Of a stretch of 64,000 bases of DNA, positions 33,921 through 42,973 are shown piece after piece. Made by a program: the position numbers and the translations under genes. The notes under the pieces are model-generated. The model was not told where the DNA came from. It made no database searches and saw nothing but the letters and a program-made list of their open reading frames with translations. Source of the stretch: Sulfuricurvum kujiense DSM 16994 (GTDB taxonomy: Bacteria; Campylobacterota; Campylobacteria; Campylobacterales; Sulfurimonadaceae); contig NC_014762.1 of the NCBI RefSeq assembly GCF_000183725.1, forward strand, positions 1,426,001 to 1,490,000, in the 5' to 3' direction. Each line of letters opens with the position of its first letter. The first letter of the stretch is position 1.

Positions 33921-35249
33921 ATGACTGTACCCGTTGCCGATTCAGCGGCTATCAATTTTGTAGGTCATCCGTTCGGATGGCTGTTACTTGCTATTTTTAT
34001 AGTCGGTTACTACTTTATCGCGTCTGAAGAGAAATACCATATCGATAAAGCGAAGCCCGCACTCTTTATCGGTACACTGATGTTTATCCTCATCGGGCTC
34101 TATTATGTCTCAGTCGGTGCGGATTTGACTCCGTTCGAACACGAAGTGGATCACATGATTTTGGAAATTGCCGAAATCTTCTTTTTCCTGTTTGTCGCAA
34201 TGACCTATATCGAAGCCTTGATTGAACGGGGAGTGTTTAGCGCTTTGCGCGCAAAACTGATTGCCAAAGGATACAGTTACCGTGAACTTTTTTGGATTAC
34301 GGGAACATTGGCATTTTTTATCTCTCCAGTGGCCGACAACCTTACGACGGCCTTGATCCTCTCAACCGTTTTGTTGACTATCGACAACAAAACCAAAGAA
34401 TTTCTGGTTCCCAGCGCAATCAACGTCGTTGTTGCAGCCAATGCCGGAGGTGCATGGAGTCCGTTTGGGGACATTACGACATTGATGGTATGGGCTGCTG
34501 AAAAAGGTGCATTTGTCGACTTCCTTTATCTCTTCCCCGCATCCTTTATCGGTTGGGCCGTTACGGCATATCTCCTGAGCCGATACGTTCCCGATCTCGA
34601 TCCCAATAAAGACGGAGACCCCGAAGCGGCAGAGAAAATTGAAATACTTAAGGGGGGAAAAGTCATTATTGCTTTCGGCGCATTGACTATTGCCCTGGCT
34701 GTCGCAGGCAAACAGATTATACATCTGCCTCCGATGTGGGGTATGCTGTTCGGTTTGGCGATCTTGCAGCTTTATATGTATTTTCTCAAACAAAAGCATA
34801 ATGTCGACGTCAGTATTTTTCAGGCAATGAGTAAAATCGAAAATAATACGCTGCTCTTTTTCTTCGGTATTCTTGCAGCTGTCGGCGCCCTGCACTTCAC
34901 CGGTTTTCTAGCGTACGCGGCAAAATTGTATGAAATGTTCGATCCGACCATCGTCAATATCGGTGTCGGATTCCTCTCCGCTATTGTTGACAATGTTCCC
35001 GTTATGTCGGCGGTTCTCAAAGCGAGTCCGGCAATCGATCATGCACAGTGGATGCTGGTAACGATGACGGCAGGTATCGGCGGTTCATTGATTAGTTTCG
35101 GCAGTGCGGCCGGTGTCGGAGTTATGGGTAAAATGGCAGGTATCTACACCTTCGCTTCCCACATTAAACTAGCTTGGACTGTCCTGATAGGCTACATTGT
35201 TTCTCTGGCGGTATGGTATTTCCAATTTGTTTTTTTAGGATTCTACTAG
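33921..35249 (+). CDS. nhaD: NhaD-type sodium/proton antiporter
   Basis: A 442-residue polytopic membrane protein of the ion-transporter (ArsB/NhaD) superfamily with about 11-12 hydrophobic segments. SPVADNLTTALILSTVL and NAGGAWSPFGDITTLMVW are the paired intramembrane signature loops (the second shows the conserved WSPxGDxT), and the late repeat AIVDNVPVMSAVL completes them. It exports Na+ in exchange for protons. It is transcribed alone. Confidence 0.93.
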   Translation: MTVPVADSAAINFVGHPFGWLLLAIFIVGYYFIASEEKYHIDKAKPALFIGTLMFILIGLYYVSVGADLTPFEHEVDHMILEIAEIFFFLFVAMTYIEALIERGVFSALRAKLIAKGYSYRELFWITGTLAFFISPVADNLTTALILSTVLLTIDNKTKEFLVPSAINVVVAANAGGAWSPFGDITTLMVWAAEKGAFVDFLYLFPASFIGWAVTAYLLSRYVPDLDPNKDGDPEAAEKIEILKGGKVIIAFGALTIALAVAGKQIIHLPPMWGMLFGLAILQLYMYFLKQKHNVDVSIFQAMSKIENNTLLFFFGILAAVGALHFTGFLAYAAKLYEMFDPTIVNIGVGFLSAIVDNVPVMSAVLKASPAIDHAQWMLVTMTAGIGGSLISFGSAAGVGVMGKMAGIYTFASHIKLAWTVLIGYIVSLAVWYFQFVFLGFY

Positions 35250-35284
35250 ATCGATTTAAACTGCCCTCATCACGGGCGGCTCAT

Positions 35285-36526
35285 TTACTCGGCAAAATGT
35301 TCTTCATAAAAATCATTTGACCAATTATAGCTTTCCGTCGCCATTGCGTTTAGTTTATCTTCGTCAAGACCCAATTTTGTCATACTCTCTTGAAGATTGG
35401 AAAACTTCTCTTCCTCTATGGAAATTACCAATGACAGCATTTCCCAAAGTCTCCCATCATTATCAATCAATGCGGATAAGATAGAATCGTCTAGATTAAT
35501 GCCTGAAAGTACCTCTTTCATAGGCATTCCGAACATTACGTCAAACAAAGAGATCAAACCGGTCAAAAATGCCTCATCTTGCATGGATGATGTCGTACAG
35601 GATGCTATACAGCTCATCATTTTTCCTCTAAAGAGAGCTGATAAAAGTATCGGCTCCGAAAACATCGGTCCGGTTGCATCTGCGTAGAGAAATAACAAAA
35701 TCCACTGTTTTAAAGATTGTCTGCCGAGTAACGACATAGCATGCCGCAAAGAAGAGATCGGCTCTCTTACCCCTATTTCAACTGAATTGATATATTTCAA
35801 AAGATTTATGATCAGATTCGGACAATTAAGCAGTTTTCCTTCGAGTTCTTTTATATCGGCGTTGGCATCGATCAGCGCAATTACTTCTAATAGGACGCGA
35901 TGGGAAGGATCAAATTTCTTTTGGCTGAATACCGTCGGTTTTTCATAAAAATAGCCCTGAAAATAGGCAAATCCGAGTTTTTTATAATATTCGTAATCCT
36001 CAATGGTTTCGACTTTTTCAGCCAGAAGTTTTATTTTCTTATACGGTTCGAACAAATTGATTTTTTTTACGATTTTCTCTTTGCTCGCTGAAAACAAATC
36101 GATTTTGACATACGACAAATATTCAAGCAACGGTTCGAATCGTTCAAACATCTCTTCACTTAAGTCCATATCATCCAAAGCAAATGAGTATCCTTGATCT
36201 TTGAGGTTTTTAACATTTGATATAAACGAATCATCGACAAAGGTATTTTCTAAAATTTCCAAAACAAATTTTTCTGCAGGGATGGCGTTAAAAAGAGGCG
36301 TGTTAAAAAAAGTATGATCGATATTGATAAAGCCGAAATGCTTTCCGAGAAGTTTACGTGAACCGAAATTATTAAGGGCATTGACCAAAACACGGCAGGT
36401 TGCCTGTGTATTGCAAGAAATTGGGGCCGCATAGTTGTCTAAACTCTGACGAAATAATAACTCATACCCGTAAATATGCCCATTCAGATCAATAATAGGC
36501 TGTCTGCCGATAAAAATGTTATGCAT
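35285..36526 (-). CDS. EAL-HDOD domain signalling protein (YuxH/CdgJ type)
   Basis: A 413-residue cytoplasmic protein. An N-terminal EAL-type domain (1-200) opens with IFIGRQPIIDLNGHIYGYELLF, so the EAL motif reads ELL and the DDFG loop reads DDMD; some metal ligands remain, but activity is doubtful. A HDOD domain (about 210-400) follows. Proteins of this layout link c-di-GMP to motility or surface behaviour in Vibrio (CdgJ). It is monocistronic and converges with nhaD. Confidence 0.9.
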   Translation of the reverse strand: MHNIFIGRQPIIDLNGHIYGYELLFRQSLDNYAAPISCNTQATCRVLVNALNNFGSRKLLGKHFGFINIDHTFFNTPLFNAIPAEKFVLEILENTFVDDSFISNVKNLKDQGYSFALDDMDLSEEMFERFEPLLEYLSYVKIDLFSASKEKIVKKINLFEPYKKIKLLAEKVETIEDYEYYKKLGFAYFQGYFYEKPTVFSQKKFDPSHRVLLEVIALIDANADIKELEGKLLNCPNLIINLLKYINSVEIGVREPISSLRHAMSLLGRQSLKQWILLFLYADATGPMFSEPILLSALFRGKMMSCIASCTTSSMQDEAFLTGLISLFDVMFGMPMKEVLSGINLDDSILSALIDNDGRLWEMLSLVISIEEEKFSNLQESMTKLGLDEDKLNAMATESYNWSNDFYEEHFAE

Positions 36527-36684
36527 ATAATCCCTATATTTGGTTTTTTATATGATATCAAATGAAAGAACTATTAATACTTAATTACTTAGCTAATTAA
36601 CTAATTATTACAAAAATATTACATTATCTATAAAAAGTGAGATTTTTGAGAGTTGTAGAGTGCGTAGAAAATTTAAAATCAGTT

Positions 36685-37041
36685 TTATACTGATTTCTGG
36701 CTCAACTTTTTTTCTTCATACGACAAAATGGATCCGCTAAACATTTCATACAATTTTTTGCATTTTTCAATGTCTACATCAACGTATATTTTTTTGCCTT
36801 CTCTGAAACTCTTGATCAGTCCGGCTTTTCTGAGTATATCTATATGTGCCGAAATCGTCGGCATGGAATAACTGAATAATGATGCAATCTCCGTAATACA
36901 CATCATGCCATTTTTATGGATACTTTTATCCCCGTTTGACAGTATTTGTTCAAAAATCTCAAGCCTTGTTTTATTTCCGAGTGCCTTATAAATATTTACT
37001 TTTTCATCAAACGTCATTTTTCTTTTATCGATAAAAGACAT
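36685..37041 (-). CDS. ArsR-family winged-helix regulator
   Basis: A 118-residue DNA-binding protein. ALGNKTRLEIFEQIL, then CITEIASLFSYSMPTISAHIDILRKAGLIKSFREGKKIYVDV, match the ArsR HTH and wing. The usual CxC/CxH metal site in the recognition helix region is absent; a single cysteine lies in MMCITEI and another in KCKKLYE, so an inducer cannot be assigned. It diverges from the nucleotidyltransferase-like gene across 257 bases, which are AT-rich and hold promoters for both. Confidence 0.88.
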   Translation of the reverse strand: MSFIDKRKMTFDEKVNIYKALGNKTRLEIFEQILSNGDKSIHKNGMMCITEIASLFSYSMPTISAHIDILRKAGLIKSFREGKKIYVDVDIEKCKKLYEMFSGSILSYEEKKLSQKSV

Positions 37042-37298
37042 ACCCCTCCTTTTTGTCCTGTCGTATAATAAATTTATATCATTGTATATTAGATTCGTAT
37101 TAGATGCATAGGCAAAATTGAGTGAGAATGAATTTTTAAGCTCTTTTAAAAATTATCCTCTGAATCTATCTCCTATTACTATAATCTAATTATAATAGTG
37201 TAACGTTGCACCAGTGTTGCATTGAATCGATATAATAAAAGTTTGATGTTAGAGAAAATTAGATAGATAAGATAATTCTAGCCGGATGAGGAGATAAA

Positions 37299-38030
37299 AT
37301 GATTTACGATTTTTGGAAAGACTACGATCAGCTGCTTTCGTATGAGCAGGCCTCCCTGCTCGACTATAGGCTCGATAGCATCGCCATAAAACTCAATATC
37401 TTCTTCCAAAGACTGATTATCGAACATATAGAGAAACGGGAAATCCATTTTTATCTGGCCGGTTCATGTATCAAGGCCGACACATTCAGAGACCTTGACA
37501 TGTTCTTTCCCTCGAAAGAGGATCAGGAGCTGATCAACAATGCGATGAACAAGGACTATTTCGAGTACGAAAACAACTCGTATACCTACAAATACAAAAA
37601 CGATATTTACCAGCTTGTCTATAGGGAGAGGTTTAAAGATGCGACACTCGAAGAGCTGGTGGACGGATTTGATTTTGATTCGACAAAGATCGCATTTGAG
37701 TGCCGTTACGACACACTCAAGAGGCTCTTTACGATTGTACGATGCGACATGAGAATCGAATTCGTCAACTATATCAACACCCGCGTCAACCGTTTATCCA
37801 AAGTCAGCCTTAACCCGTTTGTATCGCTCCAGCGGGCAATCTACTTTTTAAAACGGGGAGATGACGTCCCTTATGAAGTGTTTTTGCAGATTTGCGCAAA
37901 AATCGCATCGCTGCCTTTGGAGGAAGAGAACGACATGTCGGTCTATTTTAAAAATCTTCAGGGTAATCCGAATAAGCTGGTCAATATAAAAAGTGCGATT
38001 GAGCATTATGTGGAGGAGCAGAAAAAGTAG
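37299..38030 (+). CDS. nucleotidyltransferase-like hypothetical protein
   Basis: A 243-residue soluble protein with a nucleotidyltransferase-fold signature: FYLAGSCIKADTFRDLDMFF provides GS and a DLD pair eight residues later, and a third acidic residue may be in RCDMRIEFV. The C-terminal half is helical (NPFVSLQRAIYFLKRGD) as in poly(A)-polymerase-like enzymes. It is not in the MNT family. It is preceded by AGGAG and ends exactly where rnpB ends on the opposite strand. Substrate unknown; nothing partner-like is adjacent apart from the divergent ArsR-type regulator. Confidence 0.65.
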   Translation: MIYDFWKDYDQLLSYEQASLLDYRLDSIAIKLNIFFQRLIIEHIEKREIHFYLAGSCIKADTFRDLDMFFPSKEDQELINNAMNKDYFEYENNSYTYKYKNDIYQLVYRERFKDATLEELVDGFDFDSTKIAFECRYDTLKRLFTIVRCDMRIEFVNYINTRVNRLSKVSLNPFVSLQRAIYFLKRGDDVPYEVFLQICAKIASLPLEEENDMSVYFKNLQGNPNKLVNIKSAIEHYVEEQKK

Positions 38031-38350
38031 GTACAACGTAAGCCGGGTTCTGGATGAAGTGATAATTAATCTACTGCCTAGATCGCTCTAGGCCTCTAGC
38101 GAAACAATAGCAATGTAGGACGCTAACCATCTGTTTCTTGCTGCGCGGTTGGGTTTACATAGCTCCCCTGATTGCTCAGGGAACTGGTGGGCTCTTACCC
38201 CGCCGTTTCACCCTTACCTCTTTCGAGGCGGTTTCCTCTCTGTTGCACTTTCCCTCACGTTACCGTGGCCATCCGTTAGATGGAACCGTGTCCTACGGCA
38301 GCCCGGACTTTACCTCTTGAGCTGTGACTCAAGCTATCACCTGTTGTACC
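38030..38350 (-). ncRNA. rnpB: RNase P RNA (M1-type)
   Basis: The catalytic RNA that matures tRNA 5' ends. The P1 helix pairs perfectly: GGTACAAC at the 5' end (38343-38350) with GTTGTACC at the 3' end (38030-38037). The conserved 5' core AGGTAAAGTCCGGGCTGC and the 3' core CAGAACCCGGCTTACG are both present. Size (about 321 nt) fits bacterial type A. A TATAAT box lies 6 bases before the 5' end. The 3' end touches the stop codon of the convergent gene, and no terminator is seen before that coding region. Confidence 0.95.
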
Positions 38351-38356
38351 TGCATA

Positions 38357-38362
38357 ATTATA
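38357..38362 (-). promoter_or_regulatory. -10 box of rnpB
   Basis: TATAAT on the minus strand ends 6 bases before the first base of the RNase P P1 helix, the expected spacing to a transcription start. No good -35 box is visible, as is common in Campylobacterota. Confidence 0.6.
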
Positions 38363-38451
38363 GGAGATAATAGATTAATTCCCCATATTGCCTATGTTAT
38401 CGGCTTTTTGGAGACTAATCATCTACATGCCCCATAATAGTCATAATATTT

Positions 38452-40410
38452 CTAAACAGTGCCAGCAATTATTTCAACCCGATTTCTTCCGCTTGACTTA
38501 GCTTTATAAAGGGCTTCATCGGCACGCTTGATCGTTTGCATGATTTTCTCTTCAAAATTATGCAATGTTACACCTATACTGCACGTTATGTGTTCAACTT
38601 CTTCAAAATATGCTGTTTCTATCGTGTGTCGGAGATGTTCTGCAACCTTGAGTGCTTGTTCATCTGATTCGACGGCAAGCAGGAGAATAAATTCTTCTCC
38701 TCCCCAACGGATGAGAACATCTTCATTTCGGATAGACTCATTAAGTACGTTGACAAAATATTTCAGAACATTGTCACCCCGATTATGCCCATAGGTATCA
38801 TTAACTTTTTTAAAATAATCGATATCGAACATCATGACACACAGTTCTTTTTGATGGTAGCCGATTTTCTGAACAATTCGATCATAATTGCTTTCCAAAA
38901 AAGTCCGGTTATATGCTCCTGTGAGAGGGTCGTGAGTCGCTTTTTGACCAAGGTCGATAAAATCTTGCATGGTTGAACTGATGTCGCTAAAACTGAGAAT
39001 ATAGCGCTGATCATCAAACGGGGCAATGGATAACGTAAACGCATGTGGAATATGGTGACGGTCAATCATAGAGACAATCCGCTTATTATCACTAAGTGCG
39101 TTTAGAGCCTCAATCCAAGTTTGATTGGGTTTAATCTTTCCGGTATGAAAATAAAAATCCATAGGTATAAAAAGTTCATGTACCGATTGATGCAGCTTGA
39201 AAAATTCTTCCATAGAGTCATAGCCGGTAAATTCGAAAAAAGCAGGATTTGCATATTCTGGATGATCGATACCGGTTAGCACAATGATATTTTGTTGAAT
39301 TTCCATCATCTTTTGAAAATGTTCGGAAAACTCTTTAAGTTCTTTTGTTTGCTTTTGAACAAGAAAATTAAGCCGTTTGTTGTTGAGATAAAGAAAGAGC
39401 GCGATCAAGCTTAAAAAAGCAACGCCGCCTAATAGAGGATACAAATAGCGCTTTAATTCGTTGGGCTTTTCATTAGGATTGTAAATCAGGTCTTTAAGAG
39501 CCTTGTTTAACGTCCCCTCTTTTGCCATTCCCAAAGAGAGATAGAGATTGGAAATGACCTCAAAACGCTCCTGACTGGTTGTTCCGATGGGGATAACTTT
39601 TGGCATAATGAGCTGTTCCGTCATACCGGCCTCATACCATAGCGCATCCACATCATTCTTAGGATTAAGTCTTTTGATAGCCATGACGGATTCTTCGGTG
39701 TGGTTAAATGCGTATTGCCACCCCTCAATCGTTGCCAAAACAAACCGTTTGACCCGATCGGGATGATTTTTAATCTCTTGATCGGTAGTAATAAGATTGT
39801 CGCCATAAAGGTCGATGCCGTAACTCATCGGATTCAAAATATTGATGTCATGTCCGCTTTTTTTATATTTAAACGGCTCATTGGTAATATATGATTCGAT
39901 TGCATCGACTTCACCGCTGATTAGTTTTTTATGCCCAAAATCATGAGGAACATGGGTATAATCCCCAGCCTCCAACCCTGCAAAACTGAGCATAGCAGTG
40001 ATTGCGGCATCGTCTAATCCTTGCTGATAGGCGACGATCTTCCCTTTAAGGTCATAAGGGCTTAGAAGACCCGAATCCCGACGTGTTAGCAAGACTAGCG
40101 GATTGTGCTGAAAGATGGATGCGATAACTCTGAGAGGATATCCTTGTGCACGGTATAAAAGAATACTCGAATCGGCAATCCCATATTCGGCTTCCCCGTT
40201 TGCAACCTGTAGAACATTATTTTTCTTCGGGTCACGTTCAATAATATCAACATCCAGTCCATATTTTTCGTATATCCCTTTTTCTTTGGCCATAACAATA
40301 CCGGCAAACTGGTATTGGTAAAACCATTTTAAAGCGATTCGAACTTTTTCGGTCTCTTGAGCGTGTACAGCTATGACCATACCAATAAATATTAAAAAAA
40401 TGTATTTCAA
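38452..40410 (-). CDS. NMT1-type periplasmic sensor diguanylate cyclase
   Basis: A 652-residue membrane protein: signal peptide (residues 1-17), an NMT1/THI5-like substrate-binding domain (about 20-300; RIALKWFYQYQFAGIVMAKE start), a transmembrane helix near 328-346, a PAS-like domain (about 365-480) and GGDEF (about 490-650). The cyclase motif is WGGEEF, with a product-inhibition RxxD site (RNED) five residues before it, so the enzyme is expected to be active and feedback-controlled. The ligand is probably a small amine or pyrimidine-like or sulfonate compound, judged only by family. It follows the GGDEF-EAL gene by 26 bases. Confidence 0.92.
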   Translation of the reverse strand: MKYIFLIFIGMVIAVHAQETEKVRIALKWFYQYQFAGIVMAKEKGIYEKYGLDVDIIERDPKKNNVLQVANGEAEYGIADSSILLYRAQGYPLRVIASIFQHNPLVLLTRRDSGLLSPYDLKGKIVAYQQGLDDAAITAMLSFAGLEAGDYTHVPHDFGHKKLISGEVDAIESYITNEPFKYKKSGHDINILNPMSYGIDLYGDNLITTDQEIKNHPDRVKRFVLATIEGWQYAFNHTEESVMAIKRLNPKNDVDALWYEAGMTEQLIMPKVIPIGTTSQERFEVISNLYLSLGMAKEGTLNKALKDLIYNPNEKPNELKRYLYPLLGGVAFLSLIALFLYLNNKRLNFLVQKQTKELKEFSEHFQKMMEIQQNIIVLTGIDHPEYANPAFFEFTGYDSMEEFFKLHQSVHELFIPMDFYFHTGKIKPNQTWIEALNALSDNKRIVSMIDRHHIPHAFTLSIAPFDDQRYILSFSDISSTMQDFIDLGQKATHDPLTGAYNRTFLESNYDRIVQKIGYHQKELCVMMFDIDYFKKVNDTYGHNRGDNVLKYFVNVLNESIRNEDVLIRWGGEEFILLLAVESDEQALKVAEHLRHTIETAYFEEVEHITCSIGVTLHNFEEKIMQTIKRADEALYKAKSSGRNRVEIIAGTV

Positions 40411-40436
40411 TTCCTTACTTCATCCTTTTAAAAGTT

Positions 40437-42395
40437 TTAGATTGATTTTCCATCAGTAACAGATGAAGCATAATTGGTTCGGAGCAATTCAAAAAAAGTC
40501 TTTTCAGGTACCGGTCTGGAAAAATAGTATCCCTGATAATATCCGCAGCCGCGATTTTTGAGATATTGCATCTGATATTCCTCTTCCACCCCTTCGGCTA
40601 TGACATGCAAATTAAGCGTCTGGCCCATGGCGATGATGGTATTGAGCAAAATAGTTTCATTTTGTTCACAGCAAGAAATATCGTCTACAAAGCTTTTATC
40701 GATTTTCAACGAATCGATAGGGAGTTGACGCAAATACGACAACGAAGAATAGCCCGTACCGAAATCGTCCATACAGATATTGACTCCCAATGCTTTTACT
40801 TTTTTCAATGTTTCCAATGTTATTTCAAGATAATCCAACATGACACTTTCGGTTATTTCAATCGCCAGCAACTTAGGATTAATTTTGTTCTTTTGAATAG
40901 CGTTTTTTATTTCTCCGTACAGATTGAGATTTTGAAATTGCCGCGTCGAGACATTGCACGATATGTGTACCCTGTCATATCCCGCATCTTGTAACCGTTT
41001 AATCGTATGTGCCGTCTCTTCGATTATCCATGTACCGAGCTTTAAAATGAATCCGGTATTTTCGGCAATGTTAATAAAATGGTCCGGAGAAATCATCCCT
41101 TTTTGATAATGGTTCCATCGAATCAATGCTTCGGCTCCGACAATCTTGCCGCTTTCGATATGTATTTTCGGCTGATAATAAAGTTCGAATTCACCATCCG
41201 AAAATGCTCGATACATATCATTGGCGATAGCAACCTCTTCATGCACTTTTGCGTTCAGCGTTGTCGTAAAAAAACTAAACTGATCACGTCCCTCCGATTT
41301 CGCTTTGTACATTGCGATATCCGCATATTTCATCAATTCATTGATATCTTTTGAATCATCGGGATAGACCGAGACACCGATACTGGTAGAAAGTCGAAGA
41401 AAATGGCTTTGTATTCTCCACTCTTGATGAAACATATCCAGAATTTTCGAAATTACGGGTTCTATCGTCACCGCATTGTTAAAGTCGCTCAATATCATAA
41501 TAAACTCATCGCCGCCGATACGGGCGACAATATCATTTTCCCTGACAATCGAATTTAATTTTTGTGCAACTGCTTTTAAAAGCTCATCACCCACATGATG
41601 TCCGAGCGTATCATTGATATTTTTAAAATGATCTAGATCTAAAAATAAGACGGCAAATTTTCGGTCGTATCGATTGGCATTGGCTACCATCAGTTTCATC
41701 TGCGTATAAAGACTGTGACGATTAGGCAGCCCCGTCAACGAATCATGCAGTGAGGCGAAAGTAAGCTCTTCATTAAGGCCTAGAACTTGGTTTTCGGTAC
41801 GGTTGAGCTCGATGGCATGTTCCATCTGCAATTTAACGATGTATGCGATCACCATAGCCTCTGCAATAACAAAAACACCGTGTAAAATGACGATATCCAT
41901 CCCGCAGCCGTAGTTAAACACCATTACCGGCATACCGAAAAGGGAAACTTCGTAGAACTGCAAAAAATTAAATACGAAATGATGAACAATCGTCGTAGCC
42001 GCAGCTACTACAATAGGAATGATATCTTTATAGAGAGACAGAATGGCCAAAGCGATGAACACATGAAAATGCATCTCGATACGTCCGAGATGCTGTTGGA
42101 TGTAGATCAGCGAAAAGAGCATCATTCCTACACCCATTAAAGCACGCATTACCTGCGTTCCCTTAAATGTACGATAAGCCCAAAAAAGGATAAGGGTTAT
42201 TAACCCTCCCCCCACAAACCCGTACAAATAGGTATCATAAGTGATCGAGGTAATAAAAGTTGCTATAAACCACTGAATAACGATCAACACCAACATCACT
42301 TTATCGGCTTGTAAAAAATGGTCGTTAAAATTTTTTTCCGCAAATACGGGAACTTTCGGCAATCGGAATAATTGATTAAAATCTATAGTACTCAT
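40437..42395 (-). CDS. histidine-rich membrane GGDEF-EAL protein
   Basis: A 652-residue protein with five or six TM helices in residues 33-190 that carry an unusual set of histidines: H102, E107-M-H109-F-H111, H138-H139 and H172. These match an uncharacterised membrane sensor domain (EMHFHxF...HH) found before various output domains. GGDEF (294-298) is intact with an RxxD inhibition site at 285-288. EAL (422-424), DDFGTGYSS and AEGVEEEYQ are intact too, so both synthesis and hydrolysis of c-di-GMP are possible. The start overlaps the SCO gene by 4 bases. Confidence 0.92.
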   Translation of the reverse strand: MSTIDFNQLFRLPKVPVFAEKNFNDHFLQADKVMLVLIVIQWFIATFITSITYDTYLYGFVGGGLITLILFWAYRTFKGTQVMRALMGVGMMLFSLIYIQQHLGRIEMHFHVFIALAILSLYKDIIPIVVAAATTIVHHFVFNFLQFYEVSLFGMPVMVFNYGCGMDIVILHGVFVIAEAMVIAYIVKLQMEHAIELNRTENQVLGLNEELTFASLHDSLTGLPNRHSLYTQMKLMVANANRYDRKFAVLFLDLDHFKNINDTLGHHVGDELLKAVAQKLNSIVRENDIVARIGGDEFIMILSDFNNAVTIEPVISKILDMFHQEWRIQSHFLRLSTSIGVSVYPDDSKDINELMKYADIAMYKAKSEGRDQFSFFTTTLNAKVHEEVAIANDMYRAFSDGEFELYYQPKIHIESGKIVGAEALIRWNHYQKGMISPDHFINIAENTGFILKLGTWIIEETAHTIKRLQDAGYDRVHISCNVSTRQFQNLNLYGEIKNAIQKNKINPKLLAIEITESVMLDYLEITLETLKKVKALGVNICMDDFGTGYSSLSYLRQLPIDSLKIDKSFVDDISCCEQNETILLNTIIAMGQTLNLHVIAEGVEEEYQMQYLKNRGCGYYQGYYFSRPVPEKTFFELLRTNYASSVTDGKSI

Positions 42396-42973
42396 TTTTT
42401 CTCTTTGCTCATTTTTTCTATATCGCTTATCAGCATTTCACTCTTCAGCGGATGCATGGAATAAATTGATTTTAATATCAGGGTTCCATCCTTTTGTTTC
42501 TTTACGAGATAAAGGTTATCGCTGTGATCGATCTCCGCAGTATCTCCGATACTTTTTGAAAAATAGACCCCCAGTTCTCTGTCTAGACTCATCAGCTGTT
42601 TTTGGGTCAAATAGACCCCTTTAAATGACGGATTAAATGATTTGGCGAATAGATCGGGCTGATCCGGTTCTAATTCCGGCATTAAATTGACAAACATCAA
42701 ATCAACATTCCCTTTATTCTTGGCGAATTCTTTTGAATCGTACAGTTTGTCCAACTCCTGCAAGATCGGTGTACATACTTTCACACACCCTACATATCCG
42801 AAAAAAACCAGCATCATCTCTTTTTCCGAGCCTTGAAGATAAGGGGCGACGAGTTCTTTATCAATGACCATTTTACCTGTCGTATGCCCTGCAAACAACA
42901 TTGTTTGAACTGCAGGAATGACAAGAATCATTACGATAAAGAAAAAAGCGGAAAGAACTATTCTTTTAGTCAT
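42392..42973 (-). CDS. SCO1/SenC-family thioredoxin-like protein
   Basis: A 193-residue membrane-anchored periplasmic protein (N-terminal TM, residues 5-25). The copper or thiol site C63-V-K-V-C67 and the partner H150 (IDHSDNLYLV) are intact, the three ligands that bind Cu in Sco1. SCO proteins usually deliver copper to cytochrome oxidase or act as thiol reductases. Here no oxidase gene is near; the gene is coupled by overlaps of 8 and 4 bases to a binding-protein gene and a c-di-GMP gene, which points to a sensing role. Confidence 0.87.
   Translation of the reverse strand: MTKRIVLSAFFFIVMILVIPAVQTMLFAGHTTGKMVIDKELVAPYLQGSEKEMMLVFFGYVGCVKVCTPILQELDKLYDSKEFAKNKGNVDLMFVNLMPELEPDQPDLFAKSFNPSFKGVYLTQKQLMSLDRELGVYFSKSIGDTAEIDHSDNLYLVKKQKDGTLILKSIYSMHPLKSEMLISDIEKMSKEKK

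Noticed and set aside
35260-35281. Terminator between nhaD and the EAL-HDOD gene
   Set aside because: GCCC/GGGC makes only a 4-bp core stem with no T-run on either strand.
38138-38370. Open frames over the rnpB region
   Set aside because: They are shadows of a conserved structured RNA; the P1 helix and core motifs decide for RNase P RNA.
42392-42973. Cytochrome oxidase assembly locus
   Set aside because: The SCO protein alone suggested it, but no oxidase or copper-transport gene is adjacent and all neighbours are signalling proteins.
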